NCBI GenBank assembly: GCA_947453945.1
Contig: CANGJB010000002.1
Location: 62,001-126,000 of the forward strand
Source: Sphingomonadaceae bacterium
GTDB taxonomy: Bacteria; Pseudomonadota; Alphaproteobacteria; Sphingomonadales; Sphingomonadaceae
Direction of reading: 5' to 3'
Length of the DNA stretch: 64,000 nt
The position numbers were made by a program, and so were the translations under genes. The notes beneath the pieces were generated by a model that worked only from the letters and a program-made list of their open reading frames with translations, ran no database searches and was not told where the DNA came from. Below are positions 51,448 through 60,796 of the stretch, one piece after another. Positions within the stretch are counted from its first letter, which is position 1; every line of letters begins with the position of its first letter.

Positions 51448-51686
51448 GCAGGCCACCTGTTTTCTGTTCGTTGCGAGCACTATCCTTAATCGGGCGGTTA
51501 ATGTCCAGCGTCCGGTTCGGACTGACACTCCAGAGCCGTGCTTTGGTCCGATCTCCTGCCCGGATCGTCCGGCACGGCAGGCCGCACGGCACACACGACC
51601 ATCTGCCGCAAACAGCACTTGCAGCGGAATCACAAACAGTTAGGCTACTAATAGATCCTAAACGGATTGTGGGCTAAGGGATCGAA

Positions 51687-52664
51687 ATGGCGTCGGGCGC
51701 AAACAAAATGAGCAAATGGGTCGCGGCTGCGCTGTGGTGCGCTGCGCCGTTGCTGCTGGCCACCGCCCCGGCTGAGGCGCGGCCCGGCACTGGCCTGCAG
51801 AGCGCGCGTGACGCGGCGATCGAACAGCAGGTTGCCGCGATTGTTGCGCAGGGCCGTGGCCGTATCGGTGTTGCCGCGGTTGATCTCGATGGCGGCGGGC
51901 AGATCATGATCAACGGCGATATGCCGTTTCCAATGGCCAGCACCGCCAAGATCGCGGTTGCCGCCACGTATCTTTCCGGCGTGGAGCAAGGCCGTCTGCG
52001 GCTTGACCAGTCGTTCCCGATGATGGTGCCCGTGGCAGAATCCACCGGATCGCGCGGCGCTGTCGCCAAGGTCCGCCCGGGCGAGGTGATGACGGCGCAG
52101 AGCTTGATGGAACTTTCCATCACCCGCAGTGACAACCACGCAACCGATGGCCTGATCGCTGCAGTGGGCGGCATCGGCGCGGTCAACACCTGGCTCAGCC
52201 GCATCGGCGTGGCGGGCCAGCATCTTGATCACACGATGGCGACTCTGGTGCGCGACGATGGCCGGGTCAATCCGGCGACAACGCTCGATACCCGCACCAG
52301 CAGCACACCGCGCGCGATGGTATCGCTGCTCGCCGCGATCGATCGGGGAGGCGCGCTCAGCCCGGAAAGCCGCGCGGTGCTGCTCGATACGATGACCCGC
52401 ACGAGCACTGGAAGGAACCGCATTCGCAGCGGCCTGCCTGAAGGCGTGATCTTTGCACACAAGACCGGCACGCTGGCCGGCGTTACCGATGATGTCGGGA
52501 TCGTGCGTCTGCCCGATGGCCGGCACCTTGCCATCGCCGTTTTCGTGACAGGCCCGGAAGGCCACACGGCCCATGCCGGCATGATCGCGCAGATCGCCCG
52601 CGTGCTCTATTATGGCTACAGCGAGCCCCAGCTGCCCAGCGGGTTTGAGACAGCGCGCCGCTGA
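51687..52664 (+). CDS. Class A beta-lactamase-like serine hydrolase
   Basis: 325 aa; signal peptide, MASTAKIAV (SxxK), TRSDNHATD (SDN), AHKTGTLAGVTDDVG (KTG). Confidence 0.9.
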   Translation: MASGANKMSKWVAAALWCAAPLLLATAPAEARPGTGLQSARDAAIEQQVAAIVAQGRGRIGVAAVDLDGGGQIMINGDMPFPMASTAKIAVAATYLSGVEQGRLRLDQSFPMMVPVAESTGSRGAVAKVRPGEVMTAQSLMELSITRSDNHATDGLIAAVGGIGAVNTWLSRIGVAGQHLDHTMATLVRDDGRVNPATTLDTRTSSTPRAMVSLLAAIDRGGALSPESRAVLLDTMTRTSTGRNRIRSGLPEGVIFAHKTGTLAGVTDDVGIVRLPDGRHLAIAVFVTGPEGHTAHAGMIAQIARVLYYGYSEPQLPSGFETARR

Positions 52665-52754
52665 ATTGACAGAAATACCGGTTTTTGCTGCGGAACCTTC
52701 GTGTCCGCTGCGAAGCCGTGCGCCCGCCGAATAACCGCGCGTCCGCCGCACAAA

Positions 52755-52792
52755 AGAGAAGGGGCGCAACCGCTTTCGCGATCACGCCCCTC
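52755..52792 (-). terminator. Intrinsic terminator of small lipoprotein gene
   Basis: Minus strand GAGGGGCGTGATCGCGAAAGCGGTTGCGCCCCTTCTCTTTT. Confidence 0.7.
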
Positions 52793-52823
52793 TATCTCTA
52801 TTCAAACCCTTGACGGGGTTGAA

Positions 52824-53018
52824 TTACATCTTCGGAGCTTCGCTCGAAGCGTCAGCAGCAGGAGCCGAAGCTTCCGAAGCGTCAGCAGCCGGAGCCGAAG
52901 CGTCGGCAGCAGCTTCCGATTCCACTGCTTCAGTGGCGGGGGCTTCCGGAGCCTTTTCCGAGCAACCGGCGAGAGCGAAGGCGGTGCCGGCGACTGCGGC
53001 GAGGAGGAGCTTGCGCAT
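52824..53018 (-). CDS. Small Ala/Ser/Glu-rich lipoprotein
   Basis: MRKLLLAAVAGTAFALAGCSEKAPEAP... lipobox LAGC; repeats SAPAADASEASAPAADAS. Confidence 0.8.
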   Translation of the reverse strand: MRKLLLAAVAGTAFALAGCSEKAPEAPATEAVESEAAADASAPAADASEASAPAADASSEAPKM

Positions 53019-53307
53019 GCGTTACAATCCCTGGATTGAAGTGGACCGCGCCGGGCCCGCAGCCCGCCGCAAAGCCTACTCTGGCGGTAGACTTCTCGCC
53101 CCAATTAATCGGCAATTCACCTGCTTGCAAGTCTTAGGAGCAGCAAAGCCGTCATGGAGCTGTTATATTACTGATTTATAAGATTTTTTGCAGTCTCGCA
53201 AGTGGGCCCGTAGGCCATTTTTCCCAAGGTGAATCGCCAAAAGCTTGCTGCAACGCCGCATCGCGAAGCGCTTTCGCTGCCCGCGCCGAGGCGCTACCAC
53301 GGCTCGC

Positions 53308-56160
53308 ATGAACACCATCGACCCGCCCGTTGTGCAGCCCATCTCCGATGCCCGGCACCTCTATCTCATCGATGGGTCTGCCTATATTTTCCGCGCCTAT
53401 CACCGCCTCCCGCCGCTGACCAATCCGGCCGGTGTGCCGGTGGGCGCGGTCTATGGCTACACCACCATGCTGTGGAAACTGGCGGAAGATCTGCACAAGG
53501 CGGACGGGCCGACCCACCTTGCGGTGATCCTCGACAAGGGCTCGATCACTTTCCGCAACGACCTCTACGACCAGTACAAGGCGAACCGTCCGCCGCCGCC
53601 CGAAGACCTCGTTCCCCAGTTTCCGCTGATCCGCGATGCGACGCGCGCCTTCAGCCTGGCCTGCATCGAGGAAGCTGGGCTCGAAGCGGACGACCTCATT
53701 GCCTCCTATGCTCTTGCAGCAGCAGAACGCGGGTGGGATGTGACGATCGTCTCATCCGACAAGGACTTGATGCAGCTTGTCGGCCGCCCGTACGAAGGCG
53801 GCGGCTACATCGACATGCTCGATACGATGAAGAACCAGCGAATCGATCTGCCCGAGGTGATGGAGAAGTTCGGGGTCGAACCAGAACGCGTCGGCGATGT
53901 GCTGGCGCTGATGGGCGATGCGGTGGACAATGTGCCCGGCATCCGCGGCATCGGTCCCAAGACCGCGACCAAGCTGATCCAGGAGCACGGCACACTGGAA
54001 GGCGCGTTAGCCGCCGCACCAACGATGAAGCCGGGCAAGCTGCGCGACAGCCTGATCGAGCAGGCGGACATGGCACGGCTTTCGCGCCAGCTCGTCCAGC
54101 TCAAGGAAGATTGCGCACTGCCGGTCCCGCTGGACGATTTCGAGCTGACCGCGATCCCGCCCGCACCGCTGGCCGCATTCCTTTCCGAGCATGGCTTCAC
54201 CAGCCTGCTGCGCAAGCTGGGCACGGCACCGTCAGACGCTCAGGCCACGACAGGCAACTCCGGCGCGCCATCGGATCAAAGCGCTGCCTCGCGGCAGAGC
54301 CTGCCCGAATGGCCGGCCATCGATACCAGCGCCTATCGCTGCCTGCAGACGCTGGAGGAAATCGGCGAATGGGTCGCGCGCGCCTTTGCCGCGCGCGTTG
54401 TGGCGGTCGATACCGAGACCAGCGCGCTTGATGCGATGCAGGCGGATCTTGTCGGCGTCAGTCTGGCGCTCGGGCCCGGCGATGCCTGCTACATCCCGCT
54501 AGGCCACCGCGGCAGCGACATGTTTGCCGAAGCGCCCGTGCAGGCCCCGCGCGAGGCTGCTTTGGCGCTGCTGAAGCCGCTGCTCGAAAGCGACGCGGTC
54601 CTCAAGATCGGGCAGAACATCAAGTACGATATCAATGTGCTGGCGCGCTACGGCGTGATGGTCACCCCGATCGACGATACCATGGTGATGAGCTTCTGCC
54701 TCGATGCCGGGCGCAGCGAAACAGGCGTGGGCGGGCACGGGATGGACGAACTGGCGCAGCGCCTGCTTGCCCACACCACGATTGCCTTCAAGGACTTGTG
54801 CGGCACCGGCAAGAAGGCGATCTCTTTCGCCGAAGTGCCGTTAGCAGATGCCACGCGCTATGCCGCCGAAGACGCCGAAGTCACGTGGCGGCTTCACGCG
54901 CTGCTGGCCCCGCGCCTTGCCGAGGAAGGCGGCACGCGCATCTACGAGCGCGTTGACAGGCCGCTGGTGCCAGTTGTCGCAGGCATGGAGCGGCGCGGCA
55001 TCCGGGTGGACCGCGAACGGCTGGCGGGCCTTTCCGCGCAGTTCGCCGAAACCATCGCGGGCCTTGAAAAAGTCATCCACGAGAAGGCCGGCCAGCCCTT
55101 TACCATCGGCAGCCCCAAGCAGCTGGGCGAGATCCTGTTCGACAAGCTCGGTTACAAGGGCGGCAAGAAGGGCAAGACCGGGCAATACTCCACCGACCAG
55201 TCCGTGCTGGAGGGCCTCGCCGCGCAAGGGGCGGAAGTCGCCACGCTGGTGCTGGAATGGCGCCAGCTCTCGAAGCTCAAATCGACTTACACCGACGCGC
55301 TGCAGTCTGCGATCAATCCGGCCACGGGCCGCGTGCACACCAGCTACAGCCTGGTCGGCGCGCAGACTGGCCGGCTTTCCTCCAACGATCCCAACTTGCA
55401 GAACATCCCGATCCGCACCGAAATCGGCCGCCAAATCCGTGATGCCTTCGTGGCAGAGCCGGGCAACGTGCTGCTGGCGGCGGATTACAGCCAGATCGAG
55501 CTGCGCCTTGCTGCGCACATGGCCGATGTGCCGGCGCTGCGCGAAGCATTCGCTGCGGGCGAGGACATCCATTCGCGCACCGCACGCGAACTGTTCGGCA
55601 CGGTGGACCGCGATACGCGCGGGCGCGCCAAAACGATCAACTTCGCAATCCTCTATGGCATCAGTCGCTGGGGGCTGGCCGGGCGGCTGGGCGTCAGCTC
55701 GGAGGAAGCGCAGGCGATGATCGACCGCTATTTCGAGCGGTTCCCGGGCATCCAGCGCTATATCCATGAAACGCTGGAGAGCGTGCGGGCCAAGGGCTAT
55801 TCCGAGACGCTGTTCGGCCGCAAGACGTGGTTCCCGCGCATCAATTCCAAGAATCAGGCCGAGCGCCAGGGCAGCGAGCGCGCCGCGATCAACGCGCCGA
55901 TCCAGGGCACCAGCGCTGATATCATCAAGCGCGCGATGGCGCGGATGGAGCCCGCACTGGCAGCGGCCGGTCTCGGGCACGTGCGGATGCTGCTGCAAGT
56001 GCACGACGAACTCGTGTTCGAACTGCCCGAAGCGGATGTCGCCGCAGCCCGGCCGGTGATCGAGGCGGTCATGGCTGGCGCAGCCCAGCCTGCGGTCAGC
56101 CTGACCGTGCCGCTAGGCGTGGAAATCGGCAGTGGTTCAAGCTGGGGGGCAGCGCACTAG
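53308..56160 (+). CDS. polA: DNA polymerase I
   Basis: 5'-exonuclease (LYLIDGSAYIFRAYHRLPPL), 3'-5' exo (VVAVDTETSALDAM), polymerase (LLAADYSQIELRLAAHMAD, LLQVHDELVFELPE). Confidence 0.98.
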   Translation: MNTIDPPVVQPISDARHLYLIDGSAYIFRAYHRLPPLTNPAGVPVGAVYGYTTMLWKLAEDLHKADGPTHLAVILDKGSITFRNDLYDQYKANRPPPPEDLVPQFPLIRDATRAFSLACIEEAGLEADDLIASYALAAAERGWDVTIVSSDKDLMQLVGRPYEGGGYIDMLDTMKNQRIDLPEVMEKFGVEPERVGDVLALMGDAVDNVPGIRGIGPKTATKLIQEHGTLEGALAAAPTMKPGKLRDSLIEQADMARLSRQLVQLKEDCALPVPLDDFELTAIPPAPLAAFLSEHGFTSLLRKLGTAPSDAQATTGNSGAPSDQSAASRQSLPEWPAIDTSAYRCLQTLEEIGEWVARAFAARVVAVDTETSALDAMQADLVGVSLALGPGDACYIPLGHRGSDMFAEAPVQAPREAALALLKPLLESDAVLKIGQNIKYDINVLARYGVMVTPIDDTMVMSFCLDAGRSETGVGGHGMDELAQRLLAHTTIAFKDLCGTGKKAISFAEVPLADATRYAAEDAEVTWRLHALLAPRLAEEGGTRIYERVDRPLVPVVAGMERRGIRVDRERLAGLSAQFAETIAGLEKVIHEKAGQPFTIGSPKQLGEILFDKLGYKGGKKGKTGQYSTDQSVLEGLAAQGAEVATLVLEWRQLSKLKSTYTDALQSAINPATGRVHTSYSLVGAQTGRLSSNDPNLQNIPIRTEIGRQIRDAFVAEPGNVLLAADYSQIELRLAAHMADVPALREAFAAGEDIHSRTARELFGTVDRDTRGRAKTINFAILYGISRWGLAGRLGVSSEEAQAMIDRYFERFPGIQRYIHETLESVRAKGYSETLFGRKTWFPRINSKNQAERQGSERAAINAPIQGTSADIIKRAMARMEPALAAAGLGHVRMLLQVHDELVFELPEADVAAARPVIEAVMAGAAQPAVSLTVPLGVEIGSGSSWGAAH

Positions 56161-56162
56161 AC

Positions 56163-56867
56163 TTACTCGAACGGGACGAACGGTTCGATATCCTTGGTCC
56201 GCAGCCAGAGCATTTGCTCGTTGGGCACCGAATTGGTCAGCGCATAGAGGGCCTCGGCCTCCTGTGTGCCGAGGCCCATGTCGCGGTAGTAGTCGAGGTA
56301 GGTGCGATTCGCCGGGGCATCAGCGGGGAAATCACCCGGCTGGTGGCCGTTCTCGTCTCTCCAGGCGTGGACCCCGAATTCCGCATCGGGCGCGGCGCGG
56401 CGCGTGGTTCCGGCGAGGAACAGCTCGAGGCCGCCCGATCGCACTGAACCGCCCGAGGGCACATCGGTCGCGAGCCCATGAAGCCGGATCAGCCGACCAA
56501 GCACAAGGTTGGCGCCATCATCCGATGTGCCGGGGCAATCGACCAGTTCGAGCACCCGGATGCCGGGATGCGCCTGCAGCATATCCTTGAACTGCGCAGG
56601 GGAGAGGCTGTCGATTTCCCCCACAAGCGCAGCGTGCGATCCATCGACCACGGCGAACGGGCCAAAGCGCGGCAGGCCTGCAATGGCCTTCGCGATGCGC
56701 TGGGTTCGCGGCTCCTCCACCACAGTGCGTGTGGTGGTGACTTCGGTCCAGCGGGTACCATGCGAATCGAACCAGACCCGCGTCGCCACCTGCTGCGCGG
56801 AAAGCGGCGCGGCAGTGGAGGCCGCGCCGGCGAGGCTGATCAGCACGGCGCAGGCGATTCGGTTCAT
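56163..56867 (-). CDS. Exported protein with possible ClpP/crotonase-like fold (COG3904-like)
   Basis: MNRIACAVLISLAGAASTAAPLSAQQ signal peptide; SVRSGGLELFLAGTTRRAAPDAEFGVHAW resembles the S...H arrangement of periplasmic ClpP-like proteins. Confidence 0.6.
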   Translation of the reverse strand: MNRIACAVLISLAGAASTAAPLSAQQVATRVWFDSHGTRWTEVTTTRTVVEEPRTQRIAKAIAGLPRFGPFAVVDGSHAALVGEIDSLSPAQFKDMLQAHPGIRVLELVDCPGTSDDGANLVLGRLIRLHGLATDVPSGGSVRSGGLELFLAGTTRRAAPDAEFGVHAWRDENGHQPGDFPADAPANRTYLDYYRDMGLGTQEAEALYALTNSVPNEQMLWLRTKDIEPFVPFE

Positions 56868-57023
56868 ACGGTACTTATCCTCCACACTTGGTTGCCATTT
56901 TTCCAGCGAAAGGCGGTAAACCGTGCTTAACGCCTTTTGCCTCCATATTGGCGAGACCGGCCTCCCGCCCCTATCCCCCATCCGTAGCCGCCCTTAGGCT
57001 GCACACTCGGTTTGGGGGTTCAC

Positions 57024-58532
57024 ATGGTCGCGCTGGTATCAACGGTCGCATATCTGGGGCTGGAGGCCCGCGCGGTCGAAGTGCAGTGCCAGATCGCGCC
57101 GGGACTTCCCGCCTTCCGCGTCGTCGGCCTGCCCGACAAGGCGGTGGGCGAAAGCCGCGAGCGGGTGCATTCCGCGCTCGCCGCGCTCGGCCTTGCGCTG
57201 CCGCCCAAGCGCATCACCGTAAACCTTTCACCCGCAGACCTGCCCAAGGAAGGCTCGCACTACGATCTGCCGATTGCCCTCGCGCTGCTGGCGGCGATGG
57301 GCGTGGTCGATCTTGAAGCGATTGCAGACTTCGTCGCGGTGGGGGAACTCGCACTCGATGGCCGCGTGATCGCCAGCCCCGGCGTGCTGCTGGCTGCGCT
57401 GCACGCCAGCGGGATCGAGAAGGGCCTGATCTGCCCAGCGGGACAAGGCACGGAGGCGCGCTGGGCGAGCGGGGTCGAAATTGTCGCCGCGCCCGATCTG
57501 ATCGGCCTGCTCAACCACCTCAAGGGTACGCTGCGCCTGCCCGTGCCCGAACCGGGGGAAGTCGCCCCGCCGCAACGCCGGGCAGATCTCAAACAGGTCA
57601 AAGGCCAGGAAACCGCCAAGCGCGCGCTGGAGATCGCGGCGGCGGGTGGGCACAACCTCCTGATGATCGGGCCGCCGGGTGCGGGCAAATCGCTGATGGC
57701 CTCGTGCCTGCCCGGGATCCTGCCGGAACTCACCCCTGCCGAGGCGCTGGAAACCTCGCTGGTGGCATCGGTGGCCGGACTGCTGGAGGAAGGCCGCATT
57801 AGCCGCGCGCGGCCCTTCCGCAGCCCGCACCACTCCGCCTCGATGGCCGCGCTGACCGGCGGCGGGCTGAAAGTGCGGCCCGGCGAAGTGAGCCTTGCCC
57901 ATCTGGGCGTGCTGTTTCTGGATGAGCTGCCCGAGTTTCAGCGCGCGGTGCTCGATTCGCTGCGTCAGCCGCTGGAGACGGGCGAAGTCACCGTCGCGCG
58001 CGCCAATGCGCACGTGACCTTCCCGGCGCGCGTGCAGCTGATCGCGGCGATGAACCCCTGCCGCTGCGGGCATCTCGGCGATCCGGCGCTGGGCTGCAGC
58101 CGCGCGCCGCGCTGTGCGGGGGACTATCAATCCAAGGTTTCCGGCCCGCTGCTCGACCGGATCGATCTGCACGTGGAAGTGGACCCCGTTTCCGCCGCCG
58201 ATCTGGCCCTGCCGCCACCCGCCGAAGGATCAGACGCGGTGGCCGCGCGCGTGGCGGCTGCGCGGCGCGTGCAGACCGCACGGCTGGACGGAAGCGGGCG
58301 GCGCACCAATGCCGAACTGGAAGGCGATCTTCTGGAACGCTTCGCCACGCCGGATGAACCGGGGCGCAAGCTGCTGGCGCAGGCAGCGGAGGCGATGCGT
58401 CTTTCCGCGCGCGGCTATACCCGCATGCTTCGCGTGGCGCGCACGATTGCCGATCTGGCAGGGGCGGAGACGATCGGGCGGGTGCATGTGGCCGAGGCAC
58501 TGAGCTATCGGCGGATCGCGCCCAGATCCTGA
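57024..58532 (+). CDS. YifB/ComM family Mg-chelatase-like AAA ATPase
   Basis: MVALVSTVAYLGLEARAVEVQCQIAPGLPAFRVVGLPDKAVGESRERVHSAL; GPPGAGKSLMASCLPGILP. Confidence 0.96.
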   Translation: MVALVSTVAYLGLEARAVEVQCQIAPGLPAFRVVGLPDKAVGESRERVHSALAALGLALPPKRITVNLSPADLPKEGSHYDLPIALALLAAMGVVDLEAIADFVAVGELALDGRVIASPGVLLAALHASGIEKGLICPAGQGTEARWASGVEIVAAPDLIGLLNHLKGTLRLPVPEPGEVAPPQRRADLKQVKGQETAKRALEIAAAGGHNLLMIGPPGAGKSLMASCLPGILPELTPAEALETSLVASVAGLLEEGRISRARPFRSPHHSASMAALTGGGLKVRPGEVSLAHLGVLFLDELPEFQRAVLDSLRQPLETGEVTVARANAHVTFPARVQLIAAMNPCRCGHLGDPALGCSRAPRCAGDYQSKVSGPLLDRIDLHVEVDPVSAADLALPPPAEGSDAVAARVAAARRVQTARLDGSGRRTNAELEGDLLERFATPDEPGRKLLAQAAEAMRLSARGYTRMLRVARTIADLAGAETIGRVHVAEALSYRRIAPRS

Positions 58533-58540
58533 CAACGCGC

Positions 58541-59287
58541 CTAGCGCCCCGCCATCGCCTTGGCCTTGGGCAGATACGTCCGCCCGATGCGCAGCAGTTC
58601 ACCATCCACCAGCTGCGCCGACCATACGCCCAGCCCATCATGCTTCAGCCCCGCAATGCGATCGCGGCGCACGATCGTGGAGCGGTGGAGGCGGATGAAG
58701 CATTCGGGATCGAGCCGATCTTCCAGCCGCTGGATGGTGTGAAGTAGCAGGTAGCTGCGCCCTCCTCCGTCCTTCTGGCCCACATGCAGCCGCACATAGT
58801 CGCGCTCGGCGTCGATCCGGTCGATATCGCCCGCGGCGATGCGGATCAGTTCGCTGCGATGGGGAACCCAGAATTCCTCGATCCACCGGCTTTCGGCAGG
58901 CGTCTCCGCAGCAGCAGGCGCTGCCGCATCGCGCCGCGAAAGCGCCCGGTCTACCGCGCGTTCAAGCCGGTCCTGCGCGACCGGCTTGAGCACATAGTCC
59001 ACCGCTTCCAGGTCGAAGGCTTCGACCGCGAAGTGATCGTGCGCGGTCACGAAGATCACCGAGGGGCGCGGCGATTGCTTCGCCAGCCCGCGCGCCACGC
59101 CGAGGCCATCGACTTCGGGCATCGTCATGTCGAGCAGCACCAGTTCGGGCGCCAGCGCCTCACATAGCCGAAGCGCGGCGGCGCCGTCGCTCGCGGTGCC
59201 GACCACGTTCAGGGCGGGGATGCGCGCGCAGAGGATCTGCATGCGCTCCACCGCGAGTGGTTCATCATCGACGATCAGCGTGCGCAT
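58541..59287 (-). CDS. LytTR family response regulator
   Basis: 248 aa; MRTLIVDDEPLAVERMQ...VLLDMTMPEVDGLG; C-terminal LytTR RDYVRLHVGQKDGGGRSYLLLHTIQRLEDRLDPECFIRLHRSTIV. Confidence 0.94.
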   Translation of the reverse strand: MRTLIVDDEPLAVERMQILCARIPALNVVGTASDGAAALRLCEALAPELVLLDMTMPEVDGLGVARGLAKQSPRPSVIFVTAHDHFAVEAFDLEAVDYVLKPVAQDRLERAVDRALSRRDAAAPAAAETPAESRWIEEFWVPHRSELIRIAAGDIDRIDAERDYVRLHVGQKDGGGRSYLLLHTIQRLEDRLDPECFIRLHRSTIVRRDRIAGLKHDGLGVWSAQLVDGELLRIGRTYLPKAKAMAGR

Positions 59288-59307
59288 CTGCCCCCCCGTT
59301 CATATCC

Positions 59308-60708
59308 TCAATCGCAGATCGACCGCACCAGCGGGATCGTGAGCACGGTGGCATAGCCACCGGCAGGCAAAGGCCCGCTCTCCACGCGCGCGTCCGCGCC
59401 AAAGCGCGCGGCCAAGCGGCTGCGCACGTTTTCAAGGCCAATGCCGGTTCCGCCGTTCTTGCTGCTCTTGCCTGGCCCGTCGTCTGCCACCGTCAGCACC
59501 AACTTGCCGCCAGCCTCTTGCGCCGCGATGCGGATGGTGACTGGGCGGGTGCTCTCCGAAACTCCGTACTTGATCGAATTCTCCACCAGCGGTTGGAGGA
59601 TCATGCCGGGCACGCAGGCGTTTTCCAGAGTTTCCGGAACATCGAATTCGCAGACCAGTCGTTCGGGAAAGCGCACCGCTTCGATCTCAAGATAGTGGCG
59701 CTGCAGCGCGATCTCGTCGGCCAGCGGCACATCGGCGGTGGGATCGCCCGCCAGGCTGTGGCGATAGAAGCTGGAGATCGTCTGGATCATCTTCTCCGCC
59801 TGTTCGCTACGCCCCACCATGACCAGCGCGGACAGCGAGTTCAGCGTGTTGAACAGGAAGTGCGGATTGACCTGATAGCGCAGTGACCGCAGCTCCGCCG
59901 CCTTGGCCGCGCGCTTGTATTCGCCCTCGCGCCGCTCCGAAGCGCGCGCCACTTCGGCATTGCCGAGCGCAACATAGAGCGCGGCCCATGCGATCAAGAG
60001 GAAATACCGGCCCATCGCGATATCGGTAAGCTGCAACCATAGGCCCTCGTCGACGGTCCAGCCGAGAATCTTGGCGTTGGACAAAGGCGGCGCGCCTGCT
60101 GGCAGCGGCGGCAGCGCGGCGGTCTGGGGCAGGCGCGGAGGTTCCGGAGGGGCGGGGGGCGCTGGCGGCGCTGGCGGCGCTGGCATATCGGATACTTCGA
60201 CCAGAACGTTGCCGGCAACATCATGGCGGACGCGAACGGTCGCCTGCCCACCGGCTTGCCCTGCGGCACGGACCGCGGCTTCTGCTGCTGTCTGTCCGGC
60301 CTGGGCCGCTGCTTGAGCCGCTGCCTTGGCCGCCTGCTCGGCCTTGCGGGCTTCCTGCTCGATCTGCTGCTGCTGCAGGGGCGCGAAACACTGCTGATTG
60401 ATCGCTGCAAGAACCACCGCCGCAGGCAGCATGATGATAACCGCTGCGCTGATCCTCTGCGCACTGCCCCGCCCATCGAACCGGCGCAGAACCGGCCAGA
60501 CGAGCAAGGTGATCGCAATCCCCGCAAGGGTGACCAGCGCCCGCCGCCACAGCAGCTCGTGAAACGCGCCGAGATCAACAATCAGGCCGCGCAGAGTAAC
60601 GAGGACGAAATACGTCAGCCACAATGCGGCAGACGACAAAAGCACGGCCCGCGCTGGGACATGCTGAGGGCCCGGCAGATCATCAACAGGTGCAGGAAGC
60701 GTGGCCAT
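59308..60708 (-). CDS. LytS-type sensor histidine kinase with low-complexity extracytoplasmic loop
   Basis: 466 aa; LRYQVNPHFLFNTLNSLSALV, MILQPLVENSIKYGV, GTGIGLENVRSRLAARFG; Ala/Gln-rich and Pro-rich insert between TM helices. Confidence 0.94.
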   Translation of the reverse strand: MATLPAPVDDLPGPQHVPARAVLLSSAALWLTYFVLVTLRGLIVDLGAFHELLWRRALVTLAGIAITLLVWPVLRRFDGRGSAQRISAAVIIMLPAAVVLAAINQQCFAPLQQQQIEQEARKAEQAAKAAAQAAAQAGQTAAEAAVRAAGQAGGQATVRVRHDVAGNVLVEVSDMPAPPAPPAPPAPPEPPRLPQTAALPPLPAGAPPLSNAKILGWTVDEGLWLQLTDIAMGRYFLLIAWAALYVALGNAEVARASERREGEYKRAAKAAELRSLRYQVNPHFLFNTLNSLSALVMVGRSEQAEKMIQTISSFYRHSLAGDPTADVPLADEIALQRHYLEIEAVRFPERLVCEFDVPETLENACVPGMILQPLVENSIKYGVSESTRPVTIRIAAQEAGGKLVLTVADDGPGKSSKNGGTGIGLENVRSRLAARFGADARVESGPLPAGGYATVLTIPLVRSICD

Positions 60709-60796
60709 TTCCCCGCGTTTAAGCCCAAAGCACGCCCAAACACCAGCCGGGTGGTCGAACCCGGTTGGCGGTTGGTCGATTGCTCTTGGCTTCAGA

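Noticed and set aside
51485-51500. TTAATCGGGCGGTTAA as a possible CtrA box upstream of the phosphotransferase gene
   Set aside because: Spacing between half-sites is 8, not 7, so it does not fit the CtrA consensus.
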